Shown here in pieces: positions 30,764 to 39,960 of a stretch of 40,736 bases of DNA; the first letter of the stretch is position 1, and each line of letters begins with the position of its first letter. The DNA comes from Giesbergeria sp. Lineage in GTDB: Bacteria; Pseudomonadota; Gammaproteobacteria; Burkholderiales; Burkholderiaceae_C. The notes beneath the pieces were generated by a model. It had not been told where the DNA came from, did no database searches, and saw nothing but the letters and a program-made list of their open reading frames with translations. The position numbers were made by a program, and so were the translations under genes. The stretch is taken from contig JAGNYI010000024.1 in the NCBI GenBank assembly GCA_017985015.1, positions 3,847 through 44,582 on the forward strand, in the 5' to 3' direction.

Positions 30764-33037
30764 CTACTGGGTCGGCAGCGAACGTACAGCGCGCAACACT
30801 GCGGGTATGCGCCGCAGGTTGCGCAGTGCTGCCTCGAGATGTGAGGTGTCGCGCACGCCAATCACCAGGCGCAGATTCAAGGTATCGAGTGCCACTTCAT
30901 CGTCCATGTCGATGTGGGTGATATCCGCCTCGACGCTCGCCAGCTCCGCAGCAATGCGCGCGAGAAGGCCCTTGCCGTTGTTTACCGTGACTGTGACCCC
31001 GGTTTCGAACATGCGCGTGGGCTCGTCGCTCCAATCTACGGAGATGAAGCGTTCGCTGTCCTTGGCTTGCAGCCGCTGGGCGACCGCACACCAGGCCACG
31101 TGCACCACGAGACCCTCGCCCCGGCCCAGATAGCCCACGATCCGGTCGCCCGGCACAGGCCGGCAGCAGGGTGCGTATTTCACCGATGCATTCTCGCTGC
31201 CGTCGAGCGAGACGCCGCCCTGCGAGATGGTTTCGTGCGAAGTAAAGCGCTCGCGCGTAAGAAGCAGCGCATCGGGGCGGTAGCCATGCTCAGTCATCAG
31301 CACCAGCAAGCGTTTGGCGACGATGGTGGCGATGCGCTTGCCCAGGCCGATGTCGACCATGAGATCGCTGCGGTCGCGGCTCCCGGTGAAGCGCAGAAGC
31401 TTGTCCCACAGCGGCTGCATTTCTTCCGAACTCGGTGGCAGCTGTTCCAGGCCTTCCGCGCGCAAGGCCTGGGTCAACAGCTTTTCTCCAAGCGCTTCGG
31501 AATCCACCTGATTGAGCAGCTTGAGGTGGCTTCGAATCCGTGAACGTGCCCGGCCCGTCCGCACAAAGCCCAGCCAGGCCGGATTGGGCGTGGTGGTGGG
31601 ATTGGTGATGATTTCAACGATGTCGCCGTTGTGTATCTCGGTGCGTAGAGGCACTTGCTCATTGTTGAGCTTGGCCGCCGCTGTGTGGTCACCGACGTCG
31701 CTGTGAATGGCATAGGCGAAGTCGATGACCGTGGCGCCGCGTGGCAGGGCAAGAATCTGGCCTTTGGGCGTGAACACGTAGACCGCGTCGGGGAAAAGAT
31801 CCACCTTGACATGGTCCCAGAACTCGGCGGCGTCGCGCGTTTCGTTCTGGATGTCCAGCAAGGACTGCAGCCATTTGGTTCCCAGGCGCTCGGCGGCGGC
31901 TCCGTCGGCATCCTGCTGCTTGTAGAGCCAGTGCGCGGCCACGCCAGCTTCTGCCACCAGATGCATTTCTTCGGTACGCATCTGAAATTCGATATTTACG
32001 CTTGAAGGGCCCACCAATGTGGTGTGCAGCGATTGGTAGCCATTCACTTTGGCAATCGCGATATGGTCCTTGAACTTGCCTGGCACGGGCTTGTACATCT
32101 GGTGCAGGATGCCGAGCGCGGTATAGCACGCCGTGACGCTCCCCACGATGACGCGAAAGCCATAGATATCCGTCACCTGGGCAAAACTCAGGTGTTTTTG
32201 TTCCATCTTCTGGTAAATCGCATAGAGCGTTTTCTCTCTACCCGCCAGTCGCGCCTGCAGCCCCACTCGCGCGAAGGCCGCATCTACATCGGACTGCACC
32301 TTTTGCACCAGGTCACGCCGACGATTGCGCGCCTTTCCTACGGCCTTGGACAGTGTGCTGTAGCGCCAGGGATGCAGGTAGCGAAAGGACAAGTCCTGTA
32401 GCTCGCGATAGGTTTGGTTAAGCCCCAGGCGGTGGGCGATGGGGGCATAGATCTCCAGCGTTTCCGAGGCAATGCGTCCCCATTTGGCGCGCGGCATGTC
32501 GCCCATGGTGCGCATGTTGTGGGTGCGGTCTGCCAGCTTGATGAGAATGACACGGACATCGCGCGCCATGGCGAGCAACATTTTGCGAAACGATTCCGCC
32601 TGATTTTCTTCGCGTGTGTCGAACTGCAGTTTGTCGAGCTTGGTCAGGCCGTCCACGAGCTCTGCCACGCTGGCGCCAAAGCGCTCGATCAGGTCTGATT
32701 TGGTGACGCCGCAATCTTCCATGGCGTCGTGCAACAGCGCTGCCATCAGCGCCTGTGCGTCGAGCTTCCATTCGGCGCATTGCGCAGCCACAGCAATCGG
32801 GTGCGTGATGTAGGGTTCACCGCTGTTGCGCAATTGCCCGAGGTGGGCTTCGTCGGCATAGCGATAAGCCTGCCGCACCATCTCCACCTGCGCGGGCTCC
32901 AGATAGTCCAGGCTGTCGGTGAGCGCGGCGAAACTGGCGGCCGCTGCGTTGGCGGCTGCCACGGCATTGCTCACAGGCAGCGTGCGCTCCAGTGTTTGGC
33001 CTTCAGCCACAAGGGCTGCATTCGACTCCGCGTTCAT
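30764..33037 (-). CDS. spoT: Bifunctional (p)ppGpp synthetase/hydrolase, RelA/SpoT family
   Basis: A 757-residue regulator of the stringent response. The N-terminal HD hydrolase site is intact (His79 in Y-I-T-H-P, His103-Asp104 and Glu107-Asp108 in L-L-H-D-A-M-E-D-C-G). The synthetase domain has D-I-Y-G-F-R-V-I-V and D-H-I-A-I-A-K-V-N-G-Y-Q-S-L-H-T-T (about 285-350). A TGS domain (about 415-475) and a C-terminal ACT domain (about 680-757) complete the long-RSH architecture. Start at 33037. A TACATT 6 nt before the ATG and the terminator after rpoZ suggest it has its own promoter rather than depending on read-through. Confidence 0.96.
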   Translation of the reverse strand: MNAESNAALVAEGQTLERTLPVSNAVAAANAAAASFAALTDSLDYLEPAQVEMVRQAYRYADEAHLGQLRNSGEPYITHPIAVAAQCAEWKLDAQALMAALLHDAMEDCGVTKSDLIERFGASVAELVDGLTKLDKLQFDTREENQAESFRKMLLAMARDVRVILIKLADRTHNMRTMGDMPRAKWGRIASETLEIYAPIAHRLGLNQTYRELQDLSFRYLHPWRYSTLSKAVGKARNRRRDLVQKVQSDVDAAFARVGLQARLAGREKTLYAIYQKMEQKHLSFAQVTDIYGFRVIVGSVTACYTALGILHQMYKPVPGKFKDHIAIAKVNGYQSLHTTLVGPSSVNIEFQMRTEEMHLVAEAGVAAHWLYKQQDADGAAAERLGTKWLQSLLDIQNETRDAAEFWDHVKVDLFPDAVYVFTPKGQILALPRGATVIDFAYAIHSDVGDHTAAAKLNNEQVPLRTEIHNGDIVEIITNPTTTPNPAWLGFVRTGRARSRIRSHLKLLNQVDSEALGEKLLTQALRAEGLEQLPPSSEEMQPLWDKLLRFTGSRDRSDLMVDIGLGKRIATIVAKRLLVLMTEHGYRPDALLLTRERFTSHETISQGGVSLDGSENASVKYAPCCRPVPGDRIVGYLGRGEGLVVHVAWCAVAQRLQAKDSERFISVDWSDEPTRMFETGVTVTVNNGKGLLARIAAELASVEADITHIDMDDEVALDTLNLRLVIGVRDTSHLEAALRNLRRIPAVLRAVRSLPTQ

Positions 33038-33043
33038 CCCTCA

Positions 33044-33049
33044 AATGTA
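33044..33049 (-). promoter_or_regulatory. Candidate -10 box abutting the spoT start
   Basis: On the minus strand, TACATT is followed by TGAGGG and then the ATG. This resembles the spacing seen before dinB and the Nif3-like gene and would give an almost leaderless transcript. No clear -35. Confidence 0.35.
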
Positions 33050-33078
33050 GCGCGCGAGCTTGCACAACCGGAGCAACA

Positions 33079-33106
33079 TGAAAAAAGCACCGACTGGCGG
33101 TGCTTG
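33079..33106 (-). terminator. Rho-independent terminator after rpoZ
   Basis: On the minus strand, AGCACCG (33104-33098) pairs with CGGTGCT (33092-33086) around a 5-nt loop and is followed by TTTTT. It lies between rpoZ and spoT, so it should separate their transcripts partly or fully. Confidence 0.8.
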
Positions 33107-33126
33107 TTTTCTACTCGGGCTGCGGA

Positions 33127-33330
33127 TCAGCCGGGAACCTTCTTGAGCATCTCGATCCCCACTTTGCCGGCCGCAATCTCGCGCAGGGCCGTGACGCCGG
33201 GCTTGTTGCGGCTTTCGATGCGTGGCGTATGGCCCTGGCTCAGCATGCGCGCACGGTAGGTGGCAGCAAGAACGAGCTGAAAACGGTTGGGGATCTGCTC
33301 AAGGCAGTCTTCGACGGTGATGCGGGCCAT
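33127..33330 (-). CDS. rpoZ: RNA polymerase omega subunit
   Basis: The 67-residue omega subunit assists assembly of the beta' subunit and, in E. coli, contributes to ppGpp binding. It has the expected [28 protein letters not shown] start and an [16 protein letters not shown] core. Start at 33330. It lies 17 bp after gmk on the same strand, as usual; the order gmk-rpoZ-spoT is classic. Confidence 0.96.
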   Translation of the reverse strand: MARITVEDCLEQIPNRFQLVLAATYRARMLSQGHTPRIESRNKPGVTALREIAAGKVGIEMLKKVPG

Positions 33331-33346
33331 GGATTCTCCGAAAGGG

Positions 33347-33979
33347 TCAAGGAATGTTCAGCAATTCGAACGTTTCTGAACGTGCGCGGCGTTGCGCCGC
33401 GTATTTGAGTCGCTGGGCGTGTGCAATTGCCTTGAGGTCAAAAAGCGCGCGCTCAAATAATTCATTGATTATAACGAAGTCGAATTTGTGCACCTGCGCC
33501 ATTTCCGTCTTGGCGTTGTTCAGGCGCATTTGTATGACTTCCGGCGAATCCTCGCCTCGGCGCTCCAGACGCGAGCGCAATTCGTCCCAACTCGGGGGCA
33601 AGACGAAGACGAGCACCGCGTTGGCAAAGGCCTGCTTGATTTGCAGAGCACCTTGAAAGTCAATCTCCAGAATGATGTCGTTCCCCTGAGCGATCCGCTC
33701 CTCGATGGACTTCTTGGAGGTGCCGTAGCGATTGCCATGGACCAGTGCCCATTCCACGAATGCGTCGCTGGCCACCATGGCGTCAAATTCGGACTCGGAG
33801 GCGAAGAAGTACTCACGTCCATGCTTTTCCTGCCCGCGCGGCGCGCGCGTCGTGTGGGAGATTGACGGGTGGACGTGCGAATCGAGTTCCAGCAGCGCCT
33901 TGACAAGGCTGGACTTGCCGGCGCCACTGGGAGCGGCAACTACAAAGAGATTGCCGGGATATTCCTTGCTTGCTGTCAT
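33347..33979 (-). CDS. gmk: Guanylate kinase
   Basis: A 210-residue kinase converting GMP to GDP. The P-loop is A-P-S-G-A-G-K-S-S (about 16-24) and GMP contacts lie in T-T-R-A-P-R and Y-F-F-A-S-E-S-E-F. The [11 protein letters not shown] motif and L-E-R-R-G-E-D-S closing region are typical. Start at 33979, 25 bp after yicC. It is likely part of a yicC-gmk-rpoZ transcript. Confidence 0.97.
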   Translation of the reverse strand: MTASKEYPGNLFVVAAPSGAGKSSLVKALLELDSHVHPSISHTTRAPRGQEKHGREYFFASESEFDAMVASDAFVEWALVHGNRYGTSKKSIEERIAQGNDIILEIDFQGALQIKQAFANAVLVFVLPPSWDELRSRLERRGEDSPEVIQMRLNNAKTEMAQVHKFDFVIINELFERALFDLKAIAHAQRLKYAAQRRARSETFELLNIP

Positions 33980-34004
33980 GATCGGTTGGGCCGCAGCGGG
34001 CGTC

Positions 34005-34922
34005 TCACTCCAGGTTTTGCACCTGTTCGCGCATCTGCTCGATCAGGACTTTCATATCCACGCTGATGCGTGTGAGTTCCAGGGCCGACGATTTGGACCC
34101 CAGCGTATTGGCTTCGCGGTGCAGTTCCTGGATCAGGAAGTCCAGCCGCTTGCCCACCTCGCCACCTTTGATCAGCAGCCGCTCGATCTCGGTCACGTGC
34201 GAGTCGAGCCGCGTTACTTCTTCGGCCACGTCAATGCGGATCGCGAAGGCGGTAGCTTCGGACAGCGCCCGATCCTGCGCGGCCTCGGGGGTGGCGCTTC
34301 CCTCGGCCAGACCCATGGCCTCCTTCCAGCGATCCATGAAGCGCTGGCGCTGCTGTTCCACCAGCTGTGGCACGAGCGGGGTGGCCTGCTCTGTCAGTGC
34401 ACGCAATTGCTTGAGGTGGCCGCGCAGCATGGCCGTCAGGCGTTGTCCTTCTTGGGCACGGGCCTCCAAAAGGGAAGTGAGCACGTTTTGCGCGAGTTGC
34501 GTGATGTTCTGAGCGCTGGCGTCAAATGCTGGCGCTGTATTTGCGCAAAGGCGCAAGACTTCGGCTACGGAAAGCGGCTGCGCGTCAGGCAACCAAGACT
34601 GCACGGCGTCTTGCATGGACGATAGTCGCTGCAGGACGCGCGTGGGCGGGTCGGGCAGGGCATTGTTGTCCAGGCTTTCAAGCGCGGCACGTACCTCGAT
34701 CTTTCCGCGTTTGACTTTGGCGGTGACGAGGGCGCGCAGCGTCGGCTCGAAACTGCGGAGCTCGTCAGGCAAACGAAACGACAGGTCGAGAAAGCGGCTG
34801 TTCACCGAACGAATCTCCATGCCCAAGCGGCGCACCGGTTGCGCGCGAGGCTCGCCTTCCGCGCTTGCAGAGGGGGCGCCAGTTTGGGCGCTGGCGTAGC
34901 CGGTCATGCTGTAAACTGCCAT
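34005..34922 (-). CDS. yicC: YicC family endoribonuclease
   Basis: A 305-residue protein. The N-terminal M-T-G-Y-A-S region and [16 protein letters not shown], plus the C-terminal DUF1732-type [10 protein letters not shown], are family hallmarks; E. coli YicC has been reported as an RNase. The ATG at 34922 gives M-A-V-Y-S-M-T-G-Y; a longer frame to 34985 is less likely. GATAAT about 40 nt upstream on the minus strand may be its -10. It is divergent from the kinase gene 74 bp away. Confidence 0.92.
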   Translation of the reverse strand: MAVYSMTGYASAQTGAPSASAEGEPRAQPVRRLGMEIRSVNSRFLDLSFRLPDELRSFEPTLRALVTAKVKRGKIEVRAALESLDNNALPDPPTRVLQRLSSMQDAVQSWLPDAQPLSVAEVLRLCANTAPAFDASAQNITQLAQNVLTSLLEARAQEGQRLTAMLRGHLKQLRALTEQATPLVPQLVEQQRQRFMDRWKEAMGLAEGSATPEAAQDRALSEATAFAIRIDVAEEVTRLDSHVTEIERLLIKGGEVGKRLDFLIQELHREANTLGSKSSALELTRISVDMKVLIEQMREQVQNLE

Positions 34923-34996
34923 GGGACTTTTCTTGTTTGCTAGCGAACCGGCGATTATCCGGGTTCTCGTCCGCCATCGAAACACACGCGCAGAAT

Positions 34997-36013
34997 ATGT
35001 CCAAAATCAAGCCGGCACCGCTGCCCCCCGACACCGTCATTGGCGGCTACCGCGTGGTACGGCGGGTGTCGTCCGGCGGCTTTGGTGTCGTCTATTTGTG
35101 CATGGACCCAGATGGCCAGCAGGTTGCCGTCAAAGAGTACCTACCGTCGTCTCTGGCAACCCGCTCTCCCGGCGAACTCCTGCCCAAGGTGCAGCCGGAA
35201 AAGCTTTCTCTCTACCGTTTGGGGCTCAAGAGTTTTTTTGAAGAAGGCCGCGCCTTGGCGCAGATATCGCACGCCTCGGTGGTCAGCGTGCTCAATTTCT
35301 TTCGCGAGAACGAAACCGTCTACATGGTGATGAACTATCTGGAGGGGGCCACCCTGCAGGACTTCATCATCACCGCGCGCGATCTCAAGCAGCAGAAGGT
35401 GTTTCGCGAATCCACCATCCGCAGTCTGTTCGACGAGGTGCTGCGCGGCATGCGCATCGTGCACCAGCACAAGATGCTGCACCTGGACATCAAGCCAGCC
35501 AATATTTTCATCACCGACGACAACAAGGCAGTGATGATCGATTTTGGCGCGGCGCGTGAAGTGCTGTCCAAAGAGGGCAACTTCATTCGCCCCATGTACA
35601 CGCCGGGCTTTGCAGCGCCCGAAATGTACCGGCGCGATTCGTCCATGGGCCCCTGGACCGATATTTACGCCCTTGGTGCCTGCATCTACGCCTGCATGCA
35701 GGGCTTTCCGCCCAATGAGGCCCCCCAGCGCCAGGACAAGGATCGCCTTTCGCTCTCGCTGGCCAAGCTGCGCGGCGTGTATTCCGACAACCTCATCGAG
35801 GTGGTCGAGTGGTGCATGGCGCTGGACCCGCTCTCGCGGCCGCAATCGGTATTTGCGCTGCAAAAAGAACTCTCGCGCGAGGGCGAGCGCCGTTACACCA
35901 AGCTCACAGTGACCGAGAAAATGCGCCTGCAGCTCGATACGCTGGTTGCAGAAACGCGCAAGAGCGTGACCAAGCCAGGCGATGCAGCAGCAGCCGGAGT
36001 CAAGGCCAAATGA
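34997..36013 (+). CDS. Serine/threonine protein kinase (Hanks type), cytosolic
   Basis: A 338-residue eukaryotic-like kinase with no membrane helix or extra sensor domain. The glycine loop is V-S-S-G-G-F-G-V-V-Y (24-33). The catalytic Lys is Lys46 in V-A-V-K-E-Y and the alphaC Glu lies in F-F-E-E-G-R (82 or 83). The catalytic loop is H-L-D-I-K-P-A-N-I (162-170; Asp164, Lys166, Asn169) and the metal Asp182 is in D-F-G-A. The usual HRD is HLD, so it is a non-RD kinase that may not need activation-loop phosphorylation. The activation segment is intact (Y-T-P-G-F-A-A-P-E-M-Y). A Ser/Thr-, Lys-rich tail of about 60 residues follows. Its stop overlaps the phosphatase start by ATGA. The target is unknown. 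Confidence 0.92.
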   Translation: MSKIKPAPLPPDTVIGGYRVVRRVSSGGFGVVYLCMDPDGQQVAVKEYLPSSLATRSPGELLPKVQPEKLSLYRLGLKSFFEEGRALAQISHASVVSVLNFFRENETVYMVMNYLEGATLQDFIITARDLKQQKVFRESTIRSLFDEVLRGMRIVHQHKMLHLDIKPANIFITDDNKAVMIDFGAAREVLSKEGNFIRPMYTPGFAAPEMYRRDSSMGPWTDIYALGACIYACMQGFPPNEAPQRQDKDRLSLSLAKLRGVYSDNLIEVVEWCMALDPLSRPQSVFALQKELSREGERRYTKLTVTEKMRLQLDTLVAETRKSVTKPGDAAAAGVKAK

Positions 36014-36909
36014 AGTTTTCCATTTTTCAGATCAGTCGACGCGGTGGACGTGAGAACAACGAAGACCGCATGGGGTACTGCTACACGCGGGAATCGGGCC
36101 TTTTTGTGCTCGCCGACGGCATGGGCGGCCACCCTGAGGGCGAAGTGGCAGCGCAAATTGCGCTGCAGACCGTGGCCGCCATGTACCAGCGGCAGGCCAA
36201 GCCGCAACTGCCGGATGTGCCGGAATTTCTGTCGAACGCCTTGCTGGCGGCGCACCACCAGATCCTGCGCTACGCAAGCGACAAGGGCATGATCGATTCG
36301 CCGCGCACCACCCTGGTGGTGGCCGTGATCCAGAACGGCTGCGCGAGCTGGGTGCACTGCGGCGATTCGCGTCTGTACATGGTGCGCGGCGGTGCGCTGC
36401 TGACGCGCACGCGCGACCATTCCTATCTTGAACTGCACAACATGCCGCCCGGGCTTGAGCACATCAACCGCAATGTGCTGTTCACTTGCCTGGGCTCGCC
36501 CACCAAGCCCATTTACGACACGACCGGTCCGGTGCCCCTGGAGCAAGGGGACCGCATCTTGCTCTGCTCGGATGGTCTCTGGGGCACGCTCAGCGACGAG
36601 GAGATCGCTGCCGAACTGGGGCGCAACATGGTGTCGCAGTCGGTTCCGGAACTGGTCGAGACCGCACTGCGCAAGGCCGGCGACAGCAGCGACAACGTTA
36701 CTGTTGTGGCGCTGGAATGGGAGACGCCTGACAGTTTCGAGTCGACCCAGGGCGTGTCCACCGACAGCATCAGTGACGACGTATTTGCTTCCACCATCCA
36801 GGCCGGGCCCCTCGATGGACTGGTGGACGACCTGGATGATGCCGCTATCGAGCGCTCGATTGCCGAGATCAACGAGGCCATTCGGCGCTCAGCCGAGCGC
36901 AGACGCTGA
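36010..36909 (+). CDS. PP2C-family serine/threonine phosphatase
   Basis: A 299-residue metal-dependent phosphatase. Conserved motifs: R-E-N-N-E-D-R (Asp19), L-A-D-G-M-G-G-H (Asp36), [15 protein letters not shown] and S-D-N-V-T-V-V-A-L. After the core, about residues 240-299 form an acidic, Ser/Asp-rich tail that ends in an amphipathic helix ([11 protein letters not shown]). It overlaps the kinase gene by ATGA and should reverse its phosphorylation. The tail may localise or tether it, which is inference. Confidence 0.92.
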   Translation: MKFSIFQISRRGGRENNEDRMGYCYTRESGLFVLADGMGGHPEGEVAAQIALQTVAAMYQRQAKPQLPDVPEFLSNALLAAHHQILRYASDKGMIDSPRTTLVVAVIQNGCASWVHCGDSRLYMVRGGALLTRTRDHSYLELHNMPPGLEHINRNVLFTCLGSPTKPIYDTTGPVPLEQGDRILLCSDGLWGTLSDEEIAAELGRNMVSQSVPELVETALRKAGDSSDNVTVVALEWETPDSFESTQGVSTDSISDDVFASTIQAGPLDGLVDDLDDAAIERSIAEINEAIRRSAERRR

Positions 36910-36992
36910 CAACGCGGCGCGCGGACCTCTGCGCACCGGCGATCGCGCTGCCCAAGCCGGCGCTTTCATTTTTTCGGAACATCTTGTCCATC

Positions 36993-37721
36993 ATGAATCC
37001 CGTTTCCCGTTCTGGTGGCCGCGCCAGCCATGCGCTTCGTTCGGTGCGCATCACGCGCCAGTTCACCATGCATGCCGAAGGTGCCGTGCTGATCGAGTTT
37101 GGCAATACGCGTGTGCTGTGCACCGCGTCCGTCGAAGATAAAGTGCCCCCGCACCAGCGCGGCACCGGCCGTGGCTGGGTGACGGCCGAATATGGCATGC
37201 TGCCGCGCGCCACCCACAAGCGCAGCGACCGCGAAGCCGCCAAAGGCAAGCAAAGCGGGCGCACCCAGGAGATCCAGCGCCTCATTGGACGGTCACTGCG
37301 CGCGGTGTTTGATCTTGAGGCCCTGGGAGAGCGCAGCATCCTGCTCGACTGTGACGTGCTGCAGGCCGACGGCGGGACGCGCACCGCCGCCATTACCGGC
37401 GCGTGGGTGGCCGCGCAAGACGCCGTGGCTTCGCTCATGGCGCGCGGCCTGCTGGCGCGCACACCCATTCGCGATGCCGTGGCGGCCGTCTCCGTGGGGT
37501 TGCTCGGTGGCGTGCCCCTGCTCGACCTGGACTACCCCGAGGACGCCGCCTGCGACACCGACATGAACGTGGTCATGACCGGTGCCGGACACTTCGTGGA
37601 AGTGCAGGGCACGGCCGAAGGCGCTGCATTCAGTCGCGACGAAATGAATGCGCTGCTCGATCTGGCACAGCAAGGCATTGCCGATCTGGTGCTGCTGCAA
37701 CGCGAATCGCTCCTGAAATAA
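36993..37721 (+). CDS. rph: Ribonuclease PH
   Basis: A 242-residue phosphorolytic 3' exonuclease that trims tRNA precursors. It has the G[17 protein letters not shown] motif, R-G[17 protein letters not shown], the phosphate-binding [15 protein letters not shown] and [16 protein letters not shown] start at the ATG at 36993 (an upstream TTG at 36984 is also in frame). It is 83 bp after the phosphatase gene and followed by a repeat copy. Confidence 0.97.
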   Translation: MNPVSRSGGRASHALRSVRITRQFTMHAEGAVLIEFGNTRVLCTASVEDKVPPHQRGTGRGWVTAEYGMLPRATHKRSDREAAKGKQSGRTQEIQRLIGRSLRAVFDLEALGERSILLDCDVLQADGGTRTAAITGAWVAAQDAVASLMARGLLARTPIRDAVAAVSVGLLGGVPLLDLDYPEDAACDTDMNVVMTGAGHFVEVQGTAEGAAFSRDEMNALLDLAQQGIADLVLLQRESLLK

Positions 37722-37766
37722 TAGCTCATTAAGCTTATCAGATAAGCGCTAGAGGCCAATTTAACT
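37715..37766 (+). repeat. Dispersed intergenic repeat, copy 5
   Basis: Contains AAATAATAGCTCATTAAGC, a short spacer, then CAGATAAGCGCTAGAGGCC and AATTT, ending next to the rdgB ATG. Same layout and orientation relative to the downstream start as the copy before pdxA. Confidence 0.75.
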
Positions 37767-38369
37767 ATGAAAATCGTGCTCGCGTCGAACAACCTGGGCA
37801 AACTCGCCGAACTGCAAAGCCTGTTCGCGCCGCTGGGCGTGGAGCTGGTGCGCCAGGCCGACCTGGGCGTGGGCGAAGCCGAAGAGCCGCACCGCACTTT
37901 TGTAGAAAACGCGCTGGCCAAAGCACGCTTTGCCTCGCAGCACACCGGTCTGCCGGCCGTGGCCGACGATGCTGGCCTGTGCGTGGACGCGTTTGGCGGC
38001 CTGCCCGGCGTTGACACGGCGCACTACGCCACGCAATTCGGTTACCCCAAGGGCGACGACAACAATGTCCGCGCCTTGCTGGAGCAAATGGCGGGCCTAG
38101 ACAATCGCCGCGCCGCGCTGGTCAGCACGCTGGTGGCGCTGCGCAGCCCGCAAGACCCAGAGCCACTGATCGCGGTGGGCCGCGTCGTCGGTGATATTGC
38201 ACGCACGCCGCGCGGTCGCCACGGTTTTGGTTTCGATCCGGTAATGGTCATTCCCGAACTGGGCAAGACGTTTGCCGAGCTCGATCCGGCGGTCAAGAAC
38301 AGCCTCAGCCACCGTGGCCGCGCCGCGCAGGCCATGCTGGCGCTGATGCGCGCCAACTGGATGGGATGA
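37767..38369 (+). CDS. rdgB: XTP/dITP diphosphatase (RdgB/HAM1 family)
   Basis: A 200-residue house-cleaning pyrophosphatase that removes non-canonical purine nucleotides (XTP, dITP). It has the L-A-S-N-N-L-G-K-L-A-E-L substrate motif, F-V-E-N-A-L-A-K-A-R, A-D-D-A-G-L-C-V-D-A-F-G-G-L-P-G-V and the C-terminal G-F-G-F-D-P-V and S-H-R-G-R-A motifs. The ATG lies at the right end of the repeat copy. It is followed by hemW at 33 bp. Confidence 0.96.
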   Translation: MKIVLASNNLGKLAELQSLFAPLGVELVRQADLGVGEAEEPHRTFVENALAKARFASQHTGLPAVADDAGLCVDAFGGLPGVDTAHYATQFGYPKGDDNNVRALLEQMAGLDNRRAALVSTLVALRSPQDPEPLIAVGRVVGDIARTPRGRHGFGFDPVMVIPELGKTFAELDPAVKNSLSHRGRAAQAMLALMRANWMG

Positions 38370-38402
38370 CCGCCTGTTTGAACTACTGCGCGCTGCGACA
38401 CC

Positions 38403-39638
38403 ATGACCATTCCCATCCTTCCTGCCAACGAGGCTGCCCCGGCGCTGCAGCGCGACATCCAGCACTACATGCGCCCAGGGTTGCTGCAACTGCCCGCACT
38501 GCCGCCACTCTCGCTCTATGTGCACCTGCCCTGGTGCCTGAAAAAATGCCCGTACTGCGATTTCAACTCGCATGCTGTGGGTGGTGCAGGCGCCTTGCCC
38601 GAGGCGCGTTACCTCGACGCCTTGCACGCCGACCTGGAGGCTGCGCTGCCGCTCATCTGGGGCCGGCCGGTGCAGACCGTGTTCATCGGTGGCGGCACGC
38701 CCAGCCTTTTCTCGCCGGCGTCTATCGACCAATTGATTGGCAGCATTCGCGCGCTGCTGCCGCTGGCGGCCGGTGCTGAAATCACCTTGGAAGCCAACCC
38801 CGGCACCTTCGAGAAAGACCGCTTTCGCGCCTACCGCGCTGCGGGCGTGACGCGTTTGTCGGTGGGGGTGCAAAGCTTCAACGACACCTACCTTGCAGCG
38901 TTGGGGCGCGTGCACGACGGCGCCCAGGCGCGCGCGGCGGTGGAAGAGGCCGCGCAGGCCTTCGATACCTTCAACCTTGACCTGATGTACGCACTTCCTG
39001 GCCAAGGTATCGCCGCGCTGGATGCCGACCTTGACATCGCGCTGGCCCTCGCGCCGCCGCACCTGTCGATCTACCACCTGACCATTGAGCCGAATACCTT
39101 TTTTGCCAAGTATCCGCCGGCCATCCCTGAGGACGACCTGGCCTACGCCATGCTCGACCGCATCACCGAACGCACTGCTGCCGTGGGTCTGCAGCGCTAC
39201 GAGGTCTCGGCCTATGCCCAGCCGGGGCACGGGTGCGCGCACAACCTCAATTACTGGCAGTTTGGCGACTACCTGGGCATCGGTGCCGGCGCGCACAGCA
39301 AGATCAGCTTCGCGCACCGCGTGGCGCGGCAGACGCGTTTTCGTGACCCGGTGCTCTACATGGATCACGCGCTGGCCGGTCACGCCATGGCACAAGACGA
39401 GGAGGTGCGCCGCGCCGATCTGGCGTTTGAATTCATGCTCAACGCCTTGCGGCTGCGCGGAGGTTTTGCGCTGCAGGATTTTGTCGAGCGCACCGGCCAG
39501 AGCGTGGCTTCCATCGCCCCGGCGCTGGACAAAGCCGAGACCCAGGGCTTGATTGCGCGCGACATGGCGCATGTGCGCCCCACGGAGCGGGGGTTTAACT
39601 TTTTGAGCAACCTGCAGGAGCTGTTCCTGCCTGGTTGA
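38403..39638 (+). CDS. hemW: Radical SAM family heme chaperone HemW
   Basis: A 411-residue radical SAM protein that binds and delivers haem. The cluster motif is C-L-K-K-C-P-Y-C-D-F (Cys45, Cys49, Cys52), ending in Phe where true HemN coproporphyrinogen oxidases carry a fourth Cys, so this is HemW and not HemN. The G-G-G-T-P-S motif, L-E-A-N-P-G-T and S-V-G-V-Q-S-F lie in the expected order. It is 33 bp after rdgB, as often seen in this group, and converges with the lipoprotein gene 10 bp away. Confidence 0.95.
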   Translation: MTIPILPANEAAPALQRDIQHYMRPGLLQLPALPPLSLYVHLPWCLKKCPYCDFNSHAVGGAGALPEARYLDALHADLEAALPLIWGRPVQTVFIGGGTPSLFSPASIDQLIGSIRALLPLAAGAEITLEANPGTFEKDRFRAYRAAGVTRLSVGVQSFNDTYLAALGRVHDGAQARAAVEEAAQAFDTFNLDLMYALPGQGIAALDADLDIALALAPPHLSIYHLTIEPNTFFAKYPPAIPEDDLAYAMLDRITERTAAVGLQRYEVSAYAQPGHGCAHNLNYWQFGDYLGIGAGAHSKISFAHRVARQTRFRDPVLYMDHALAGHAMAQDEEVRRADLAFEFMLNALRLRGGFALQDFVERTGQSVASIAPALDKAETQGLIARDMAHVRPTERGFNFLSNLQELFLPG

Positions 39639-39648
39639 TTCGGCTGCT

Positions 39649-39960
39649 TTAGCCGCAGCGCGCTGCGACGATGCGCCCGCTGGCGTCCACGTCCAGATTC
39701 AGGCGCTCGAAGTCGTATTCTTTGGTCACCATCTGTCCAGGCCGAATGGTGCGCGCCATACGCGCCCCTGCGGCGACGCGCGCTGCTTCCACATTGCGTG
39801 CAGTGCTGTTCTGGCCGATGGCCGATTGCGCCGGGCCAGCGTCGCAGCGTCCGCCGGCCGGTGGAACGTTGGGGCGCACGTCGATGGGCGCAGGCGGCGG
39901 GCTGGCGCAAGCCGCCAGCAGCGCGGCAGCGGCCATGGCGGGAATCAGTCGGGAATGCAT
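39649..39960 (-). CDS. Putative I78-type peptidase inhibitor lipoprotein
   Basis: A 103-residue lipoprotein: signal peptide ending in the lipobox L-L-A-A-C (lipid-modified Cys18). The mature part has C-D-A-G-P-A-Q-S-A-I-G-Q, R-x-A-A-G-A-R-x-A-R-x-I-R-P-G-Q and L-N-L-D-V-D-A-S-G-R-I, and ends R-C-G. This matches the peptidase inhibitor I78 pattern (Cys39 and Cys102 could form a disulfide). The I78 family includes inhibitors of serine proteases; the target here is unknown. GGAGC at a good distance precedes the start at 39960. Confidence 0.8.
   Translation of the reverse strand: MHSRLIPAMAAAALLAACASPPPAPIDVRPNVPPAGGRCDAGPAQSAIGQNSTARNVEAARVAAGARMARTIRPGQMVTKEYDFERLNLDVDASGRIVAARCG

Noticed and set aside
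38403-39638. Oxygen-independent coproporphyrinogen oxidase HemN
   Set aside because: The cluster motif ends in Cys-Asp-Phe, without the fourth cysteine of HemN, which points to HemW.
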